Shown here: positions 52,613 through 62,554 of the stretch, piece after piece
Position numbering within the stretch: the first letter of the stretch is position 1
Layout: every line of letters begins with the position of its first letter
Assembly: GCA_003129525.1 (NCBI GenBank)
Contig: CP029329.1
Coordinates: 2,960,501 to 3,024,500, forward strand
Length of the DNA stretch: 64,000 nt
Reading direction: 5' to 3'
DNA from: Clostridium beijerinckii
GTDB lineage: Bacteria; Bacillota; Clostridia; Clostridiales; Clostridiaceae
Notes under the pieces: model-generated
Told to the model about the DNA's origin: nothing
The model's input: only the letters and a program-made list of their open reading frames with translations
Database searches by the model: none
Made by a program: the position numbers and the translations under genes

Positions 52613-53712
52613 ATGAAAAAAATAACTTTCAATATTTTATCTAATATGATATTTCGTGGCCGTGATTTAGGAAAGAACAAAGTAAAAGCAATAACATCAA
52701 GGCAATTTCCTTACGAAATTAAAGTTATCGCTGAAAATCTATATGTACCTTGGGCCATAGATATGAGTGATGAAGGTAAACTGTATTTTACAGAACGATC
52801 TGGAGTAATTAGAATTATTGAAGATGGTAAACTTAATCCACAGCCATTAATCACATTATCTGCACCCTTTGTAAGTCAGGGGAAGGAGGACTTATGGGTA
52901 TTGCTCTAGATCAAAATTATTTACAAAACCATTATATATATGTTATGAATTCATATGGAGAAGGTAATCAAATTTATAACCGTGTTGTAAGATTAGTTGA
53001 AAACAATAATAAGGCATCCATTGATCGAATTATTTTGGATAAAATCCCTGGTGGACGAATTCATAATGGTGGAAGGTTAAAGATAGGCCCGGATCAGAAA
53101 TTATATATAACAACGGGAGATGCAGGTAATTCTGTATTAGCACAAGACCCAACAAGTACTGCTGGAAAAATACTCCGAATAGAATTAGATGGAAAGGTTC
53201 CTAAAGACAATCCAATTACTAATTCACTTGTTTATAGCTTAGGTCACAGAAATCCTCAAGGCTTAACGTGGAATTCAAAAAACGTATTGTATGAATCAGA
53301 GCATGGACAATCAGCACATGATGAGATAAACATAATTAAGCCTGGAGGCAATTATGGCTGGCCTTTAGTTCAAGGAAATGAAGAATCTACGGAAGTTATG
53401 GTACAAAAGCCATTGATACACAGTAGAGAAGAAACATGGGCGCCCTCTGGTATAACCTTCGCAAAACAAGGACCATGGCAAGGAAAATTACTCGTTACTA
53501 ATTTACGTGGACAGCAATTACTTGTTATCTCGCTTAATGGAAATGGAACGGTAGTTAAGAATGTAGAATCATATCTTAAGAATGAGTATGGACGTTTGCG
53601 TGAGGTTATTCAGGGGAAAGATGGATCACTCTATCTGACAACAAGTAATAGGGATGGCAGAGGGAACCCTGATATAACTGATGATAAAATTATCAGTCTC
53701 ATTCCGAAATAA
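52613..53712 (+). pseudogene. PQQ-type sugar (glucose/sorbosone) dehydrogenase, frameshifted
   Basis: A beta-propeller sugar dehydrogenase split by a one-base deletion. ATG 52613 (after GGAGGA) opens ~90 codons ending in SAPFVSQG; the frame then runs into a TAG at 52907. The following sequence in the next frame (GIALDQNYLQNHYIYVMNSY to 53712) continues the protein. Family proteins read SQGEGGLMGIA here, which needs one more G in the GGGG run at 52879-52882. Conserved segments are GGRLKIGPD, YSLGHRNPQGL and YESEHGQSAHDEIN. There is no signal peptide. It may be a true pseudogene or a homopolymer sequencing error. The second frame has its own ATG (52894) behind GGAGG, so partial expression is possible. 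Confidence 0.8.
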
Positions 53713-53783
53713 AGTACTAGAGCACTTCTTCTCATTGGCTGTTTTAACATTCACCTTAAATATTACAGAGAGAACTAATCGTA

Positions 53784-53842
53784 GACTATTTAAAACTAAA
53801 GATTTCACTGCGGTAAAGTCTTTGTTTTAAATAGCCTTTTAT
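53784..53842 (+). terminator. Terminator after the sugar dehydrogenase
   Basis: The arm GACTATTTAAAAC...AAAGA (53784-53802) pairs with TCTTTGTTTTAAATAGCC (53819-53836) with a small bulge, then TTTTATTTT. Confidence 0.75.
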
Positions 53843-53872
53843 TTTAATTATTACATTTAAAATTTTCTGATT

Positions 53873-54151
53873 TTATATTTCCCCTTTCTTTTCAAATTCA
53901 TCATCTTCTTTATTCATATCAGAATATTTTATTAGTGTAGGTATTCTTTCAGTAGTATCTGAACTATTTTCATTTTTAATGCTTATGTCACTTAAATTAT
54001 AACTATCTTTTGAAGTTGAAACATTACTAGTAGCCTGACTTATATTTCTAGCATAAGAAGAAGGGTCTGATTTTGATGAATGGATATCAGTTAATTTATC
54101 TGTGTCATAATCTCCTGGAGTTGAATTATAAGGCATTTTTTCTTTATTCAT
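53873..54151 (-). CDS. Small polar protein of unknown function
   Basis: A 92-residue, Ser/Asp/Asn/Lys-rich, hydrophilic protein on the minus strand. ATG at 54151 follows AGGAGTG by 8 bases; an upstream in-frame start at 54169 lies before that site. Sequence such as MPYNSTPGDYDTDKLTDIHS, then KDSYNLSDISIKNENSSDTT, and a Lys/Glu-rich end (NKEDDEFEKKGEI) suggests an unstructured protein, perhaps a spore or stress protein, but there is no motif to support that. It is divergent from the lipoprotein gene at 54480. Confidence 0.5.
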   Translation of the reverse strand: MNKEKMPYNSTPGDYDTDKLTDIHSSKSDPSSYARNISQATSNVSTSKDSYNLSDISIKNENSSDTTERIPTLIKYSDMNKEDDEFEKKGEI

Positions 54152-54479
54152 AGCAATCACTCCTAACATAATAATTTTAATTTTTAAATTTATTCATAGT
54201 ATTTAATATCCTAAGTAAGAACATAATTAAATTAAAAGAAATAAAATTTAATTACAGAAGTATTATTTGAAAAAATAGGTTTATTAATGCGTGAAATATT
54301 TAGATAATTATTAATTTTAATGGATTATGCTATCTGAGAATTAAATAATACGGTACTCACTAAATATCATGATATAATAAGACTATATTTATGGAGTCAA
54401 GTCACAAGGAAAAATAGTAAAGAAAGGAAGTAAGTATTTGGAGTGAGGTATGTAGATATGCTCTCTCTAAAGAAAGAAT
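54152..54479 (+). other. Divergent intergenic region
   Basis: A 328-base AT-rich spacer between divergent genes. A TATAAT at ~54372 could serve the rightward lipoprotein gene; no good -35 is seen. A short ORF (ATG 54458, 12 codons, MLSLKKEYEFIN) overlaps the lipoprotein start and has GGAGTGAGG upstream, so it may be a leader peptide or chance. Confidence 0.35.
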
Positions 54480-55163
54480 ATGAGTTTATTAACTAATAAG
54501 AAATCAATTATAATCATTTTTATAGCTTTATTTCTAACTGTAATAGTAGGATGTTCAAGTACAACTAAACCTTCAAGTGATACATCAAATAACAGTGAAA
54601 GTAAGAATGAAGTCAATGATGAGCAAGATTCATCTACTAATAACTCTTCACCAACTAAAGATAATGGAATAACAAGTTCTGAAAATAATTCACAAAAAAT
54701 AATTATTGATAATATTAAGCATTTAGCAGGAGAAGGGAAAATTATTAATTGCGATTTTCCAGTTAAGTCTACAAACTTACAAGATATAGAGAAAAAGTGG
54801 GGGAAAGCAGATAAATCAGATTGGATATCAAATGCTAAGGGGAATTATGTCACTTATTCAAAGTATAATGTAGTTTTTGGCTCTAACAAAGGTGATCAAA
54901 TTTTCGAAGTTAGATCATTTGATAGTCAATTAAAACAAATTTCTCTTTCTATGATAAAAGATTATTTTGGAACTCCTGCTCATGATGTAAAATACAACGG
55001 TGAAGAAATCATAGGCTATGCATCAGGAAATGAATATAAACTTTTATTTGTATTTAAAGAACCTACAAAAAGTAATAGCAATCCTCAATTAGATCACTAT
55101 TCTGTTTTATACCCTAAAGGCACTATTAATAATATGGCTGACGATCCAGGTAGAGAATGGTGA
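54480..55163 (+). CDS. DUF4309 (YjgB-like) lipoprotein
   Basis: Secreted lipoprotein of 227 residues: a lysine-containing N-terminus, hydrophobic core IIIIFIALFLTVIV and lipobox VIVGC (Cys25). A long Ser/Asn/Thr-rich linker (residues 27-75) is followed by the DUF4309 domain: IIDNIKHLAGEGKIINCDFP, LQDIEKKWGKADKSDW, VFGSNKGDQIFEVRSFD, LSMIKDYFGTPAHD. B. subtilis YjgB has this domain; its function is unknown. ATG 54480 follows AAAGAAAG. The C-terminal domain of the BlaR1-like protein at 50841 has a similar NxGDxxxxVxxxFGxP pattern, hinting at a related fold. Confidence 0.8.
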   Translation: MSLLTNKKSIIIIFIALFLTVIVGCSSTTKPSSDTSNNSESKNEVNDEQDSSTNNSSPTKDNGITSSENNSQKIIIDNIKHLAGEGKIINCDFPVKSTNLQDIEKKWGKADKSDWISNAKGNYVTYSKYNVVFGSNKGDQIFEVRSFDSQLKQISLSMIKDYFGTPAHDVKYNGEEIIGYASGNEYKLLFVFKEPTKSNSNPQLDHYSVLYPKGTINNMADDPGREW

Positions 55164-55251
55164 ATAATCAATGTCCCACGGCAAAACTATTTACTTAATT
55201 TCCGAATATTGGTTATTAAGGTTGCTAAAAGGGCTTATGAAAGGAGAAATT

Positions 55252-55641
55252 ATGGAAGAAAACAAAGTTACTTCAAAGTCAATTGATGAATATATTTTTA
55301 AATTTTCTCTCGACGTTCAAGAAATACTTGAAATGTTAAGAAAAGTTATAAAAGAGTCTGCACCAGATGCAGAAGAAAAAATAAGTTATCAAATGCCTAC
55401 TTTTGTGTTGCATGGGAATTTGGTTCATTTTGCTGCTTATAAAAATCATATAGGATTTTATCCAACTCCTAGTGGAATTGATGCATTTAAAGATGAATTG
55501 TCGGAATTTAAAGGAGCAAAAGGATCAGTACAATTTCCTATAGAAAAACCAATCCCTTATGAATTAATTAGTAAGATAGTTAAATTTAGAGTTGATGAAA
55601 ATATAAAAAAAGCGGAATATAAATTGAAAAATAAGAAATAA
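55252..55641 (+). CDS. DUF1801 protein, YdhG/frataxin-like
   Basis: Cytoplasmic protein of 129 residues with the DUF1801 fold: SIDEYIFKFSLDVQEILEML, KESAPDAEEKISYQMPTFVL, HFAAYKNHIGFYPTPSGIDA and FPIEKPIPYELISKIVKFR. B. subtilis YdhG (Fra) of this family acts as a frataxin-like iron donor for Fe-S cluster and haem synthesis; by homology a similar role is possible here. ATG 55252 follows AAAGGAGA; the frame is open further upstream to 55171, but that stretch has no ribosome site and no family similarity. Neighbours are unrelated. Confidence 0.85.
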   Translation: MEENKVTSKSIDEYIFKFSLDVQEILEMLRKVIKESAPDAEEKISYQMPTFVLHGNLVHFAAYKNHIGFYPTPSGIDAFKDELSEFKGAKGSVQFPIEKPIPYELISKIVKFRVDENIKKAEYKLKNKK

Positions 55642-55730
55642 CTCCAATTTATTTAAATGTTTCAGTTTTTAATTATTAGATATTAAATCTTAAAGAAATC
55701 TGTTTACCAAAGAAAGAGAAGTGATAAGAT

Positions 55731-56516
55731 ATGAGATTAGATAAATTTTTAGCAGAATCATCTGTTGGAACAAGAAAAAAGGTTAGGACTTATATTGAAG
55801 AAGGTATGGTAAAGGTAAATGGAGACATGATAACAGAACCGGCAATAGAAATTAATGAAAGTTCTGATGTTATTGAGTATCTTGGTAAACCAGTTGTTTA
55901 TACTGGAAAAGTATATTATATGTTTAATAAACCTGCTGGTTACATTACTGCAAGAAAAGATAAAGCTCATAAAACAGTATTTGATTTTTTTGATGATATT
56001 AAAATGAATGGAGTATTTCATGTTGGAAGACTAGACAAGGATACAGAAGGATTATTGCTTTTTACCAACGATGGTGAATTTGAACACCAATTAATGTACC
56101 CACAAAAGCATGTTGAAAAAACTTACTTTTTTTGGGCTTTGGGTTCTTTGGACGAAGATGATAGGAAGCAATTAGAGCAAGGAATTTACATTGGAAAAGG
56201 TGAAATACTAACGAAACCTGCAAAAATAGAAGTGCAAAGATGTGGGATGTATAAAGAGTTTAAACATGAAATTGATATTGAGAATTTGAACAATATAGAT
56301 TCAAATCATTATAACCAGCCCGTTGTATCTGGATATCTTACTATTTCAGAGGGACGTAAGCACCAAGTGAAGCGTATGTTAAAGGCAGTAGGCTGTTATG
56401 TTGTATATTTAAAGAGGATTTCCATTGGAGGATTAATGTTAGATGAATCACTTAAAAAAGGTCAGTATAGATTCTTGACAGAAGTGGAAATTCAAAAGTT
56501 ATTGGGAAAAGTATAA
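55731..56516 (+). CDS. rRNA pseudouridine synthase, RsuA/RluB family
   Basis: Isomerises uridine to pseudouridine in ribosomal RNA. The S4 RNA-binding domain is at residues 1-55 (MRLDKFLAESSVGTRKKVRT, GMVKVNG). The catalytic domain begins YYMFNKPAGYITA and has the signature GRLDKDTEGLLLFTNDG with the catalytic Asp, followed by KHVEKTYFFWALG and SEGRKHQVKRMLKAVGCYVVYLKRISIG (quoted in parts). Its 261 residues are typical of RsuA (16S) or RluB types; YtzG/RsuA is favoured by the short length. ATG 55731 follows AGAGAAGTGA. It ends in a terminator shared with the convergent CBS gene. Confidence 0.9.
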   Translation: MRLDKFLAESSVGTRKKVRTYIEEGMVKVNGDMITEPAIEINESSDVIEYLGKPVVYTGKVYYMFNKPAGYITARKDKAHKTVFDFFDDIKMNGVFHVGRLDKDTEGLLLFTNDGEFEHQLMYPQKHVEKTYFFWALGSLDEDDRKQLEQGIYIGKGEILTKPAKIEVQRCGMYKEFKHEIDIENLNNIDSNHYNQPVVSGYLTISEGRKHQVKRMLKAVGCYVVYLKRISIGGLMLDESLKKGQYRFLTEVEIQKLLGKV

Positions 56517-56649
56517 GTATTTTTTAGATATGATTTTATAATGCAATATCACATAGGGATTACTAAAATACATTATAGATTAAGTCTTATAATACTTATA
56601 ATTTAGGAATTTAATATTAGAGAATAGGCGTAACCACATAACTTAAAAG

Positions 56650-56701
56650 GAGCTGTTGCAAAATAGAAATTTAATCTCTATTTTGAACAGCTCACTTTTT
56701 T
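56650..56701 (+). terminator. Bidirectional terminator between convergent genes
   Basis: GAGCTGTTGCAAAATAGA (56650-56667) pairs with TCTATTTTGAACAGCTC (56677-56693) with one bulged G, followed by ACTTTTTTA. Confidence 0.85.
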
Positions 56702-56716
56702 ATATTGATATGATAA

Positions 56717-57145
56717 CTATATGTGGCTTTTTCCAGGTTCTGAAATGTTTTTAAGAGCTTCTTCTGCATTATCTTGAAGGTTAGGTTCTAATGAAATATC
56801 TCCAAGAGAAACTATTCCAACAAGATTATTATTTTGAATAATAGGCAGTCTTCTTATTTGTTGTTCGCTCATTATTTTTGCTGCATCATGAATATCCATA
56901 TCAGGGCTTCCAGTAACAGGATTTGAAGTCATGATATCCCTTATTTTTTGTTGATTTGTATTCACACCTGCTGCTACGGATTTTAATGTAATATCTCTGT
57001 CTGTAACTATTCCAACTAATTTTTCCTGATTGCATACAGGTATTGAACCTATATCAAACTGATTCATCAACTGAGCTGCCCTCTCAATAGAATCCTCTGA
57101 GTTTAGACTTACTATATCTTTTGACATTATATCTTTTACTATCAT
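56717..57145 (-). CDS. CBS-domain pair protein
   Basis: Cytoplasmic protein of 142 residues made of two CBS domains: MIVKDIMSKDIVSLNSEDSI...IGSIPVCNQEKLVGIVTDRDI and IRDIMTSNPVTGSPDMDIHD...IRRLPIIQNNNLVGIVSLGDI (each in parts). Such stand-alone CBS pairs bind adenine nucleotides or SAM and act as energy or stress sensors, and are often stress-induced. ATG at 57145 on the minus strand follows AAGGAGGTGA; the in-frame start at 57175 lies upstream of it. It converges on the pseudouridine synthase gene. Confidence 0.88.
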   Translation of the reverse strand: MIVKDIMSKDIVSLNSEDSIERAAQLMNQFDIGSIPVCNQEKLVGIVTDRDITLKSVAAGVNTNQQKIRDIMTSNPVTGSPDMDIHDAAKIMSEQQIRRLPIIQNNNLVGIVSLGDISLEPNLQDNAEEALKNISEPGKSHI

Positions 57146-57289
57146 AGCATTCACCTCCTTAAATATATTTCCCAATGAATATGTTTTTTATTATAAAAGA
57201 AATGAAAATGTTTTAAATGTCTATATTGTGGTATAATAAGGGCTTTAAGTAAGTAAAATTGTAAGTGATTTTTAGGAGAGGAGCGTATA

Positions 57290-57325
57290 ATGAAATTTTC
57301 TAAATGTTCATTATATAAATATTAA
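57290..57325 (+). CDS. Putative 11-residue leader peptide of helD
   Basis: ATG 57290 lies right after a strong AGGAGAGGAG (57274-57283) and encodes MKFSKCSLYKY, stopping at TAA 57323-57325, one base before the helD ATG. helD has no ribosome site of its own, so it is probably translated by reinitiation after this peptide. The alternative is that the peptide is the disrupted original start region of helD. Confidence 0.5.
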   Translation: MKFSKCSLYKY

Positions 57326-57326
57326 T

Positions 57327-59600
57327 ATGGATGAGAATTTGAAACAAGAAAGAAAAATATTAGCAGAAAAGAAAAAAGTAATAGAAACAGAATTATATGA
57401 AAAAAAGAAAAGCATTGAGGAAATAGAAAAAAAGGTTAGACTTTTAAGCAAAGAAGCAAAAGGAAGTTATAGCGAAGAAAAGCAAACCATTGAAAATATA
57501 TTTAAGTATGTATCTCAAGATATTGAGAAATATGAGGAGTCATTAAATGAGCCTTATTTTGGTAGAGTAGATTTTAGAGAGCGCACAAGATTTACTGAGA
57601 GTATATACATTGGTAAAAAAGGCATAAGTAATAGTAAGGATGGAGAGGAAATAGTTGTTGATTGGAGAGCACCTGTTGCTGATCTTTACTATAGCGGAAC
57701 AGGCGGAGATTCATATTACACGGCACCAGCTGGAATAATTGAAGGAAAACTAGAATTAAAAAGAAAATTTCTATATAAGGATGGAGATATAGAACGGTTA
57801 TTTGATGAAGGAATAAACGATATTATTATAAATCAAGAAGAGGGAAATAATTTAGTTGATGAATTTCTAAAAATAAACCTTGAAGAAAATAGAGGGAAAA
57901 AATTAAAAGAAGTTGTTGCCACAATTCAAAAGGAACAAAATGAGATAATAAGATGGCCTAAAAATTTACCTATAATAGTGCAAGGCTCAGCAGGTTCGGG
58001 AAAAACTACAATAGCATTACATAGATTGGCATATCTCATATATGTATATAAGGAAACAATGAGTGGAGATGAAATTTTAGTTTTGGCTCCTAATAAATTA
58101 TTTTTAAATTATATTTCAGATATTTTACCTAGTCTTGGAGCTGAAGAAGTTAATCAAAGTACTTTTGAAGAAATGGTATTGTCAAAGCTAAAATTAAAAG
58201 GGAAAATATATAATAAAGATGAAAAATTATTAAAAATAATAGAAGAGAAAGATGAACATAAGAAAAAATTAATAGTAAATTCTAGTAAGGTTAAAGGAAC
58301 AATATTATTTAAAATAATGATTGATAGGTATATTTCATTAGTTGAAATGAAAAACCTTGATATAAAAGATATTAAAGTTTGTAATCAAATATTATTTGGT
58401 AAAAATGAAATAAAGAGATTATATCTTAAAGACTTAAAATCTTATCCTATTAATAAGAGAAAAAATGAGATAAAGAAGTATTTCAATTTAAAAATAAAAG
58501 GAAGCATTGAAACTTTATTATTACAAATAGATAAAGAATGGGAAAAGCAAATAAGTGAAATTAGAAATAAATATGAAGATTGTGAGGAAAGAAGAAAATC
58601 TCTTATAAAGCTATATGAGGAAAGAGACAAAATAAAGGATGAGGTAAAGAAGAATAGTAAAAAAGAATTTAATGCTTATTTCAAAGACTGGAAAGAAGTA
58701 AACTCAAGAGATATTTATTATAATTTCTATAATGATGAGGATTTATTTGATTTAGCTACTAACAACAAAATACCGAAAGTTTTAGCACAATATATGAAGG
58801 AAGAATTTAATAGTAACTATGAAAGTAATATAATTGATGAGGATGATTTAGCAGCTCTTGCATACATAAGAATTTTACTTGATGGAGTAGATGAAAAAGA
58901 AGAGTTTAAATATATTATAGTAGATGAGGCTCAAGATTACAGCCCATTTCAAGTTTATTTGGTTAATAGATTTGCTAAAGGTAATGCATTAACATTAGTA
59001 GGAGATTTAGCTCAGGGAATTTATTATTATAAAGGACTAAAAACGTGGGAAGATATAACAGAACAAGTTTTTGGAGGTAATGCAACTTATATTCAATTGA
59101 CCCAAAGTTATAGATCTACTGTTGAAATAATAGATTTTGCTAAAAAGACATTAAATTCTCAAAATTTAGGACTTAAGGATGCTAAACCAGTTCTAAGACA
59201 TGGCACAAAACCTCAAATAATGAAAATCAAAGATGATGAAGAATATTGTGCTACAATAGAAGAAATCATAAGTAATGTAAAAGAAGATGGAAAACGTACT
59301 ATAGCCGTAATAACAAAGGATAGCTCAGAAGCATCAAAAATACATAAAATTCTAAAGAAGAAAAGCATGTATGCTTTTGAATTAATAGAAGGTAAAGAGA
59401 ACAAATTAGATGAAGAGTTAATAGTAATCCCTTCATATTTAACAAAAGGATTAGAATTTGATTGCACTATAATACTAAATCCAAGTGAAGAAAATTATAA
59501 AGAGAATACATTAGATCAAAGATTATTATATGTTTCATTAACTAGAGCTCTACATTTAGAATATATAATTGAAAAAGATAAGATTACAAAGTTGATTTGA
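57327..59600 (+). CDS. helD: HelD-like UvrD-family helicase (RNA polymerase recycling factor)
   Basis: Superfamily-1 ATPase of 757 residues. In Bacillus, HelD binds RNA polymerase and releases stalled complexes from DNA. The N-terminal coiled coil (LKQERKILAEKKKVIETELY to ~residue 60), which enters the RNAP secondary channel in known structures, precedes the HelD-specific segment VVDWRAPVADLYY. Walker A is GSAGSGKTTIALHR (~220), Walker B VDEAQDYSPFQ, motif IV LTQSYRST, motif VI SLTRALHLEY. An inserted helical arm lies in the middle (residues ~300-480). ATG 57327 has no direct ribosome site and is coupled to the 11-codon ORF before it. Confidence 0.92.
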   Translation: MDENLKQERKILAEKKKVIETELYEKKKSIEEIEKKVRLLSKEAKGSYSEEKQTIENIFKYVSQDIEKYEESLNEPYFGRVDFRERTRFTESIYIGKKGISNSKDGEEIVVDWRAPVADLYYSGTGGDSYYTAPAGIIEGKLELKRKFLYKDGDIERLFDEGINDIIINQEEGNNLVDEFLKINLEENRGKKLKEVVATIQKEQNEIIRWPKNLPIIVQGSAGSGKTTIALHRLAYLIYVYKETMSGDEILVLAPNKLFLNYISDILPSLGAEEVNQSTFEEMVLSKLKLKGKIYNKDEKLLKIIEEKDEHKKKLIVNSSKVKGTILFKIMIDRYISLVEMKNLDIKDIKVCNQILFGKNEIKRLYLKDLKSYPINKRKNEIKKYFNLKIKGSIETLLLQIDKEWEKQISEIRNKYEDCEERRKSLIKLYEERDKIKDEVKKNSKKEFNAYFKDWKEVNSRDIYYNFYNDEDLFDLATNNKIPKVLAQYMKEEFNSNYESNIIDEDDLAALAYIRILLDGVDEKEEFKYIIVDEAQDYSPFQVYLVNRFAKGNALTLVGDLAQGIYYYKGLKTWEDITEQVFGGNATYIQLTQSYRSTVEIIDFAKKTLNSQNLGLKDAKPVLRHGTKPQIMKIKDDEEYCATIEEIISNVKEDGKRTIAVITKDSSEASKIHKILKKKSMYAFELIEGKENKLDEELIVIPSYLTKGLEFDCTIILNPSEENYKENTLDQRLLYVSLTRALHLEYIIEKDKITKLI

Positions 59601-59702
59601 TGATGTTTATATGCAAAGAAGCTATATAAGTAAAAATCGTATCTATAATTAAGGTAACTAAATTTATATTTAACTAAAGGTTTCTTTCTTAAATTGTCAG
59701 TA

Positions 59703-59747
59703 GGATATCCAATAGTAGGTAATGCAAAAGTTGTAGCCTACATATCC
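59703..59747 (+). terminator. Nested stem-loop after helD
   Basis: GGATAT (59703-59708)/ATATCC (59742-59747) encloses GTAGG (59715-59719)/CCTAC (59737-59741) with a one-sided internal loop. No T-run follows. Possible 3' structure of the helD message. Confidence 0.35.
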
Positions 59748-59869
59748 AATTAGTATTTATAAATATTGAATTATAATGCTAATATTTATATACTTAAATA
59801 GAAATAGTATAAATTTTAAAATTGAATATTTCTAAATATATTTATCGTATTAAAACAGGAGGAATAGTT

Positions 59870-61345
59870 ATGATGAAATTTTTTAAAAAAGCCCCTTGTC
59901 ATGAAGCAGTTTGTATAATTAAAAATGTTGAAGATAGACTTAATGGGAAAATAGTTGAAAACCCTAAGGTAGATTATCCTATTCATAAAACATTGTTTAA
60001 ACACTTTGATAGACTTTTAGAAAGTGAAAAGAAAATGTCAATGGATTCTAAAAGAATGTTGAATACTACTGCTTCATTAAGTGACTTTGATGTTAAAACA
60101 ACATATTCGGCTAATAAACTAATTGATTTTGCAAAGGATATGTCAATGGTAAGTGAATCTAATCTTGCCATAGTAGAAGAAATTACTGCAAGTATGGATC
60201 AAGTAAATAATTCGATAAGTCATACTTCAGAAACAATGAATCAGCTAGCTCTAGACTCAAAGGCTTTAGTTGAAAAAAATGATGAAAGTATATTTCAATT
60301 AAATGAGGTTAAGATATTAAAAGGAAATGTTATAGAAGATATAACTACAATGAATGTACAAATAAAACAGCTAGTTGATATGGCTGTTAAAGTAAATGAA
60401 ATAGTAAATGGAGTTGAAGAAATAGCAGAGCAAACAAATTTGTTAGCTTTAAATGCATCTATTGAAGCTGCACGGGCAGGTGAGTTCGGTAAGGGTTTTG
60501 CGGTTGTGGCTGATGAAATTAGAAAATTAGCAGATAGTACTAAAACAAACTTAGATGATATGAGAGTTTTTGTGAACAATATACATAAAGCGGCCACCGG
60601 TGGGAGAGAAAGTATGGAGAATACAATTAAATCCACTAACAATATGAATTCAAAGTTGGATTCAATAAATGATACAATCGAAGAAAATGTATCACTTTTG
60701 AAAGAGACAATTAAAGACGTTGATGAAATGTCAGAGTCAATGGGAGATATAAAAGAAGCAACAAAACAAATAAATTTAGCTATGGAGTCATCTGCTAAAG
60801 ATGCAGAAAAGTTAAACTATATGACACAAGAAATTCATGCTGATGCTACTCAAAGTGCTAAAAATGCAAAACAAATATCCCAAATTGATGATGAGCTTAG
60901 TGATATTGTAAGAGAGATGATATCATCTCTAAATGGTGGAATTAATGCCATAACTAATGAGGAGTTGTTAAGCAATCTCTCAAAGGCTAAAGAAAGCCAT
61001 AACAATTGGATGATAAATTTAAAGCGAATTGTAGATGAAATGAAAACTTATCCTATTCAAACCAATTCAAAAAAATGTGTTTTTGGGCATTTTTATCATT
61101 CTATTAATATAACTCATCCTGATGTAGTTAAGGAGTGGACAACCATTGATAAAGTGCATCATGAATTACATAGTATTGGTATAAAGATGATTGATGCAGT
61201 TAATGTAAATAATCAAGCAAAAGCAAAAGACTTATATTTACAAGCTGAGAAATTATCAAAAGAGATATTTATCCATATAGATAACACTATTAAAGCTATT
61301 GAAACAAACTCTAAGCTGGGAGTAGAAGTATTACAAGTTATTTAA
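59870..61345 (+). CDS. Soluble methyl-accepting chemoreceptor with C-terminal CZB domain
   Basis: Cytoplasmic chemotaxis receptor of 491 residues; there is no transmembrane helix. A ~70-residue N-terminal region ([20 protein letters not shown]...[14 protein letters not shown]) precedes a long coiled-coil signalling domain with the conserved hairpin tip [20 protein letters not shown] followed by [20 protein letters not shown], which contacts CheA/CheW. The C-terminal ~110 residues form a CZB zinc-binding domain: [26 protein letters not shown] and VHHELHSIG supply the His/Cys ligands. CZB receptors sense zinc occupancy linked to oxidants such as HOCl. ATG 59870 follows AGGAGG. No che genes are adjacent. 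Confidence 0.9.
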   Translation: MMKFFKKAPCHEAVCIIKNVEDRLNGKIVENPKVDYPIHKTLFKHFDRLLESEKKMSMDSKRMLNTTASLSDFDVKTTYSANKLIDFAKDMSMVSESNLAIVEEITASMDQVNNSISHTSETMNQLALDSKALVEKNDESIFQLNEVKILKGNVIEDITTMNVQIKQLVDMAVKVNEIVNGVEEIAEQTNLLALNASIEAARAGEFGKGFAVVADEIRKLADSTKTNLDDMRVFVNNIHKAATGGRESMENTIKSTNNMNSKLDSINDTIEENVSLLKETIKDVDEMSESMGDIKEATKQINLAMESSAKDAEKLNYMTQEIHADATQSAKNAKQISQIDDELSDIVREMISSLNGGINAITNEELLSNLSKAKESHNNWMINLKRIVDEMKTYPIQTNSKKCVFGHFYHSINITHPDVVKEWTTIDKVHHELHSIGIKMIDAVNVNNQAKAKDLYLQAEKLSKEIFIHIDNTIKAIETNSKLGVEVLQVI

Positions 61346-61511
61346 TTAAGATTGTAGTTAGAACTAAAAGTTTAGAAAAATTTAAAGAAAAAATAATATT
61401 AATCACATAGATATAAGACAGCAAAATCTAAATAAAAATTTATCCTTAAGAAGTATTAGTTGGAATTTTATACTATGTGAACAGGAGATTTAAATTAACA
61501 TGTGAATTTAG

Positions 61512-61547
61512 CAGAGAGTTAAAAACTCTCTGTTTTTGCTTTTTTAG
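61512..61547 (+). terminator. Intrinsic terminator after the chemoreceptor
   Basis: CAGAGAGTT (61512-61520) pairs with AACTCTCTG (61524-61532), followed by TTTTTGCTTTTTT. Confidence 0.88.
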
Positions 61548-61633
61548 ATAATAATAAGAATTAGAACTACATTGTTAATAATCAATCATTTATGATAAAA
61601 TATAGTAAAATAATGAAAAACAGGTGAGCATTA

Positions 61634-62554
61634 ATGATATATTCTTTAAATAATGATACTTTAATGGAAGACTCTATTGATAATATAAATTTAAATAATA
61701 GTAAACAATTTGTTTGTGTTATTACATTTGAACAATTGGAATCATTAGCTGAAAAGCTTAATATAAATGAAAAGATATTTTATGAATGCTTGAATGGAAG
61801 ATCATCTAAGTTTGAAAGTTATGAGGGATTTGACTATATATCTCTAAAAATCCCAATGATTAATGATGTATTAAAACATTCAAAGAAAGTATGTATATTT
61901 TTCACAAAAAATCTTCTCGTGTTTATATGTGACAAAGAACCGGTTTTAGATGATATAATCTCAAAAACTAAGTCTGGAGAGATTAAATTCACAAATCTTG
62001 GTAAGATGCTTTATATATTCTTTGATAGACTTACATCGGAGGATACATATTTCATTGAAAATATTGAACAAGAAATTGCAGAGCTTGAAGAAGGATTGAT
62101 AACATCAAAAAAAGACAATTATTTAAACAAAATAATTATTCTTAGAAAAAAATTGTTAAAGTTAAAACGTTACTATGAACGATTCTTAAATATTGCAGAA
62201 TGTATTGAAGAAAATGATAATAATCTTATAGATAAAAAAACAATTAAATATTTTAGAATGTTTACTAATCGAATTAATAGATTGTATCAAGGCGTAAATA
62301 ATTTAAGAGATTATGTTACACAAGTTAGGGAAGCATATCAAGCTCAGGTAGATATAAATCAAAATACTTTAATGAAGCTTTTTACAGTTGTTACAACAAT
62401 ATTTTTACCACTTACTCTTATAGTAGGATGGTATGGAATGAATTTTAATATGCCAGAATATAACTTAAACTATGGTTATCCAATTGTTATAGCAATATGT
62501 ATTACCGTAGTTATTATATGTGTTGTTTGGTTTAAGAAAAATGAATGGTTTTAA
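61634..62554 (+). CDS. corA: CorA-family magnesium/divalent cation channel
   Basis: Inner-membrane pentameric Mg2+ (Co2+, Ni2+) channel subunit of 306 residues. The large cytoplasmic N-terminal domain (residues 1-240) includes long helices (FIENIEQEIAELEEGLITSK..., LRKKLLKLKRYYERFLNIAE). Two C-terminal helices (LFTVVTTIFLPLTLIVGWYG and PIVIAICITVVIICVVWF) flank the selectivity signature YGMNF (GMN). The C-terminus is basic (KKNEWF). ATG 61634 follows CAGGTGAGC. It has its own region with a possible TTGTTA-18-TAAAAT promoter at ~61574. No Mg riboswitch is recognisable in the short leader. Confidence 0.92.
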   Translation: MIYSLNNDTLMEDSIDNINLNNSKQFVCVITFEQLESLAEKLNINEKIFYECLNGRSSKFESYEGFDYISLKIPMINDVLKHSKKVCIFFTKNLLVFICDKEPVLDDIISKTKSGEIKFTNLGKMLYIFFDRLTSEDTYFIENIEQEIAELEEGLITSKKDNYLNKIIILRKKLLKLKRYYERFLNIAECIEENDNNLIDKKTIKYFRMFTNRINRLYQGVNNLRDYVTQVREAYQAQVDINQNTLMKLFTVVTTIFLPLTLIVGWYGMNFNMPEYNLNYGYPIVIAICITVVIICVVWFKKNEWF

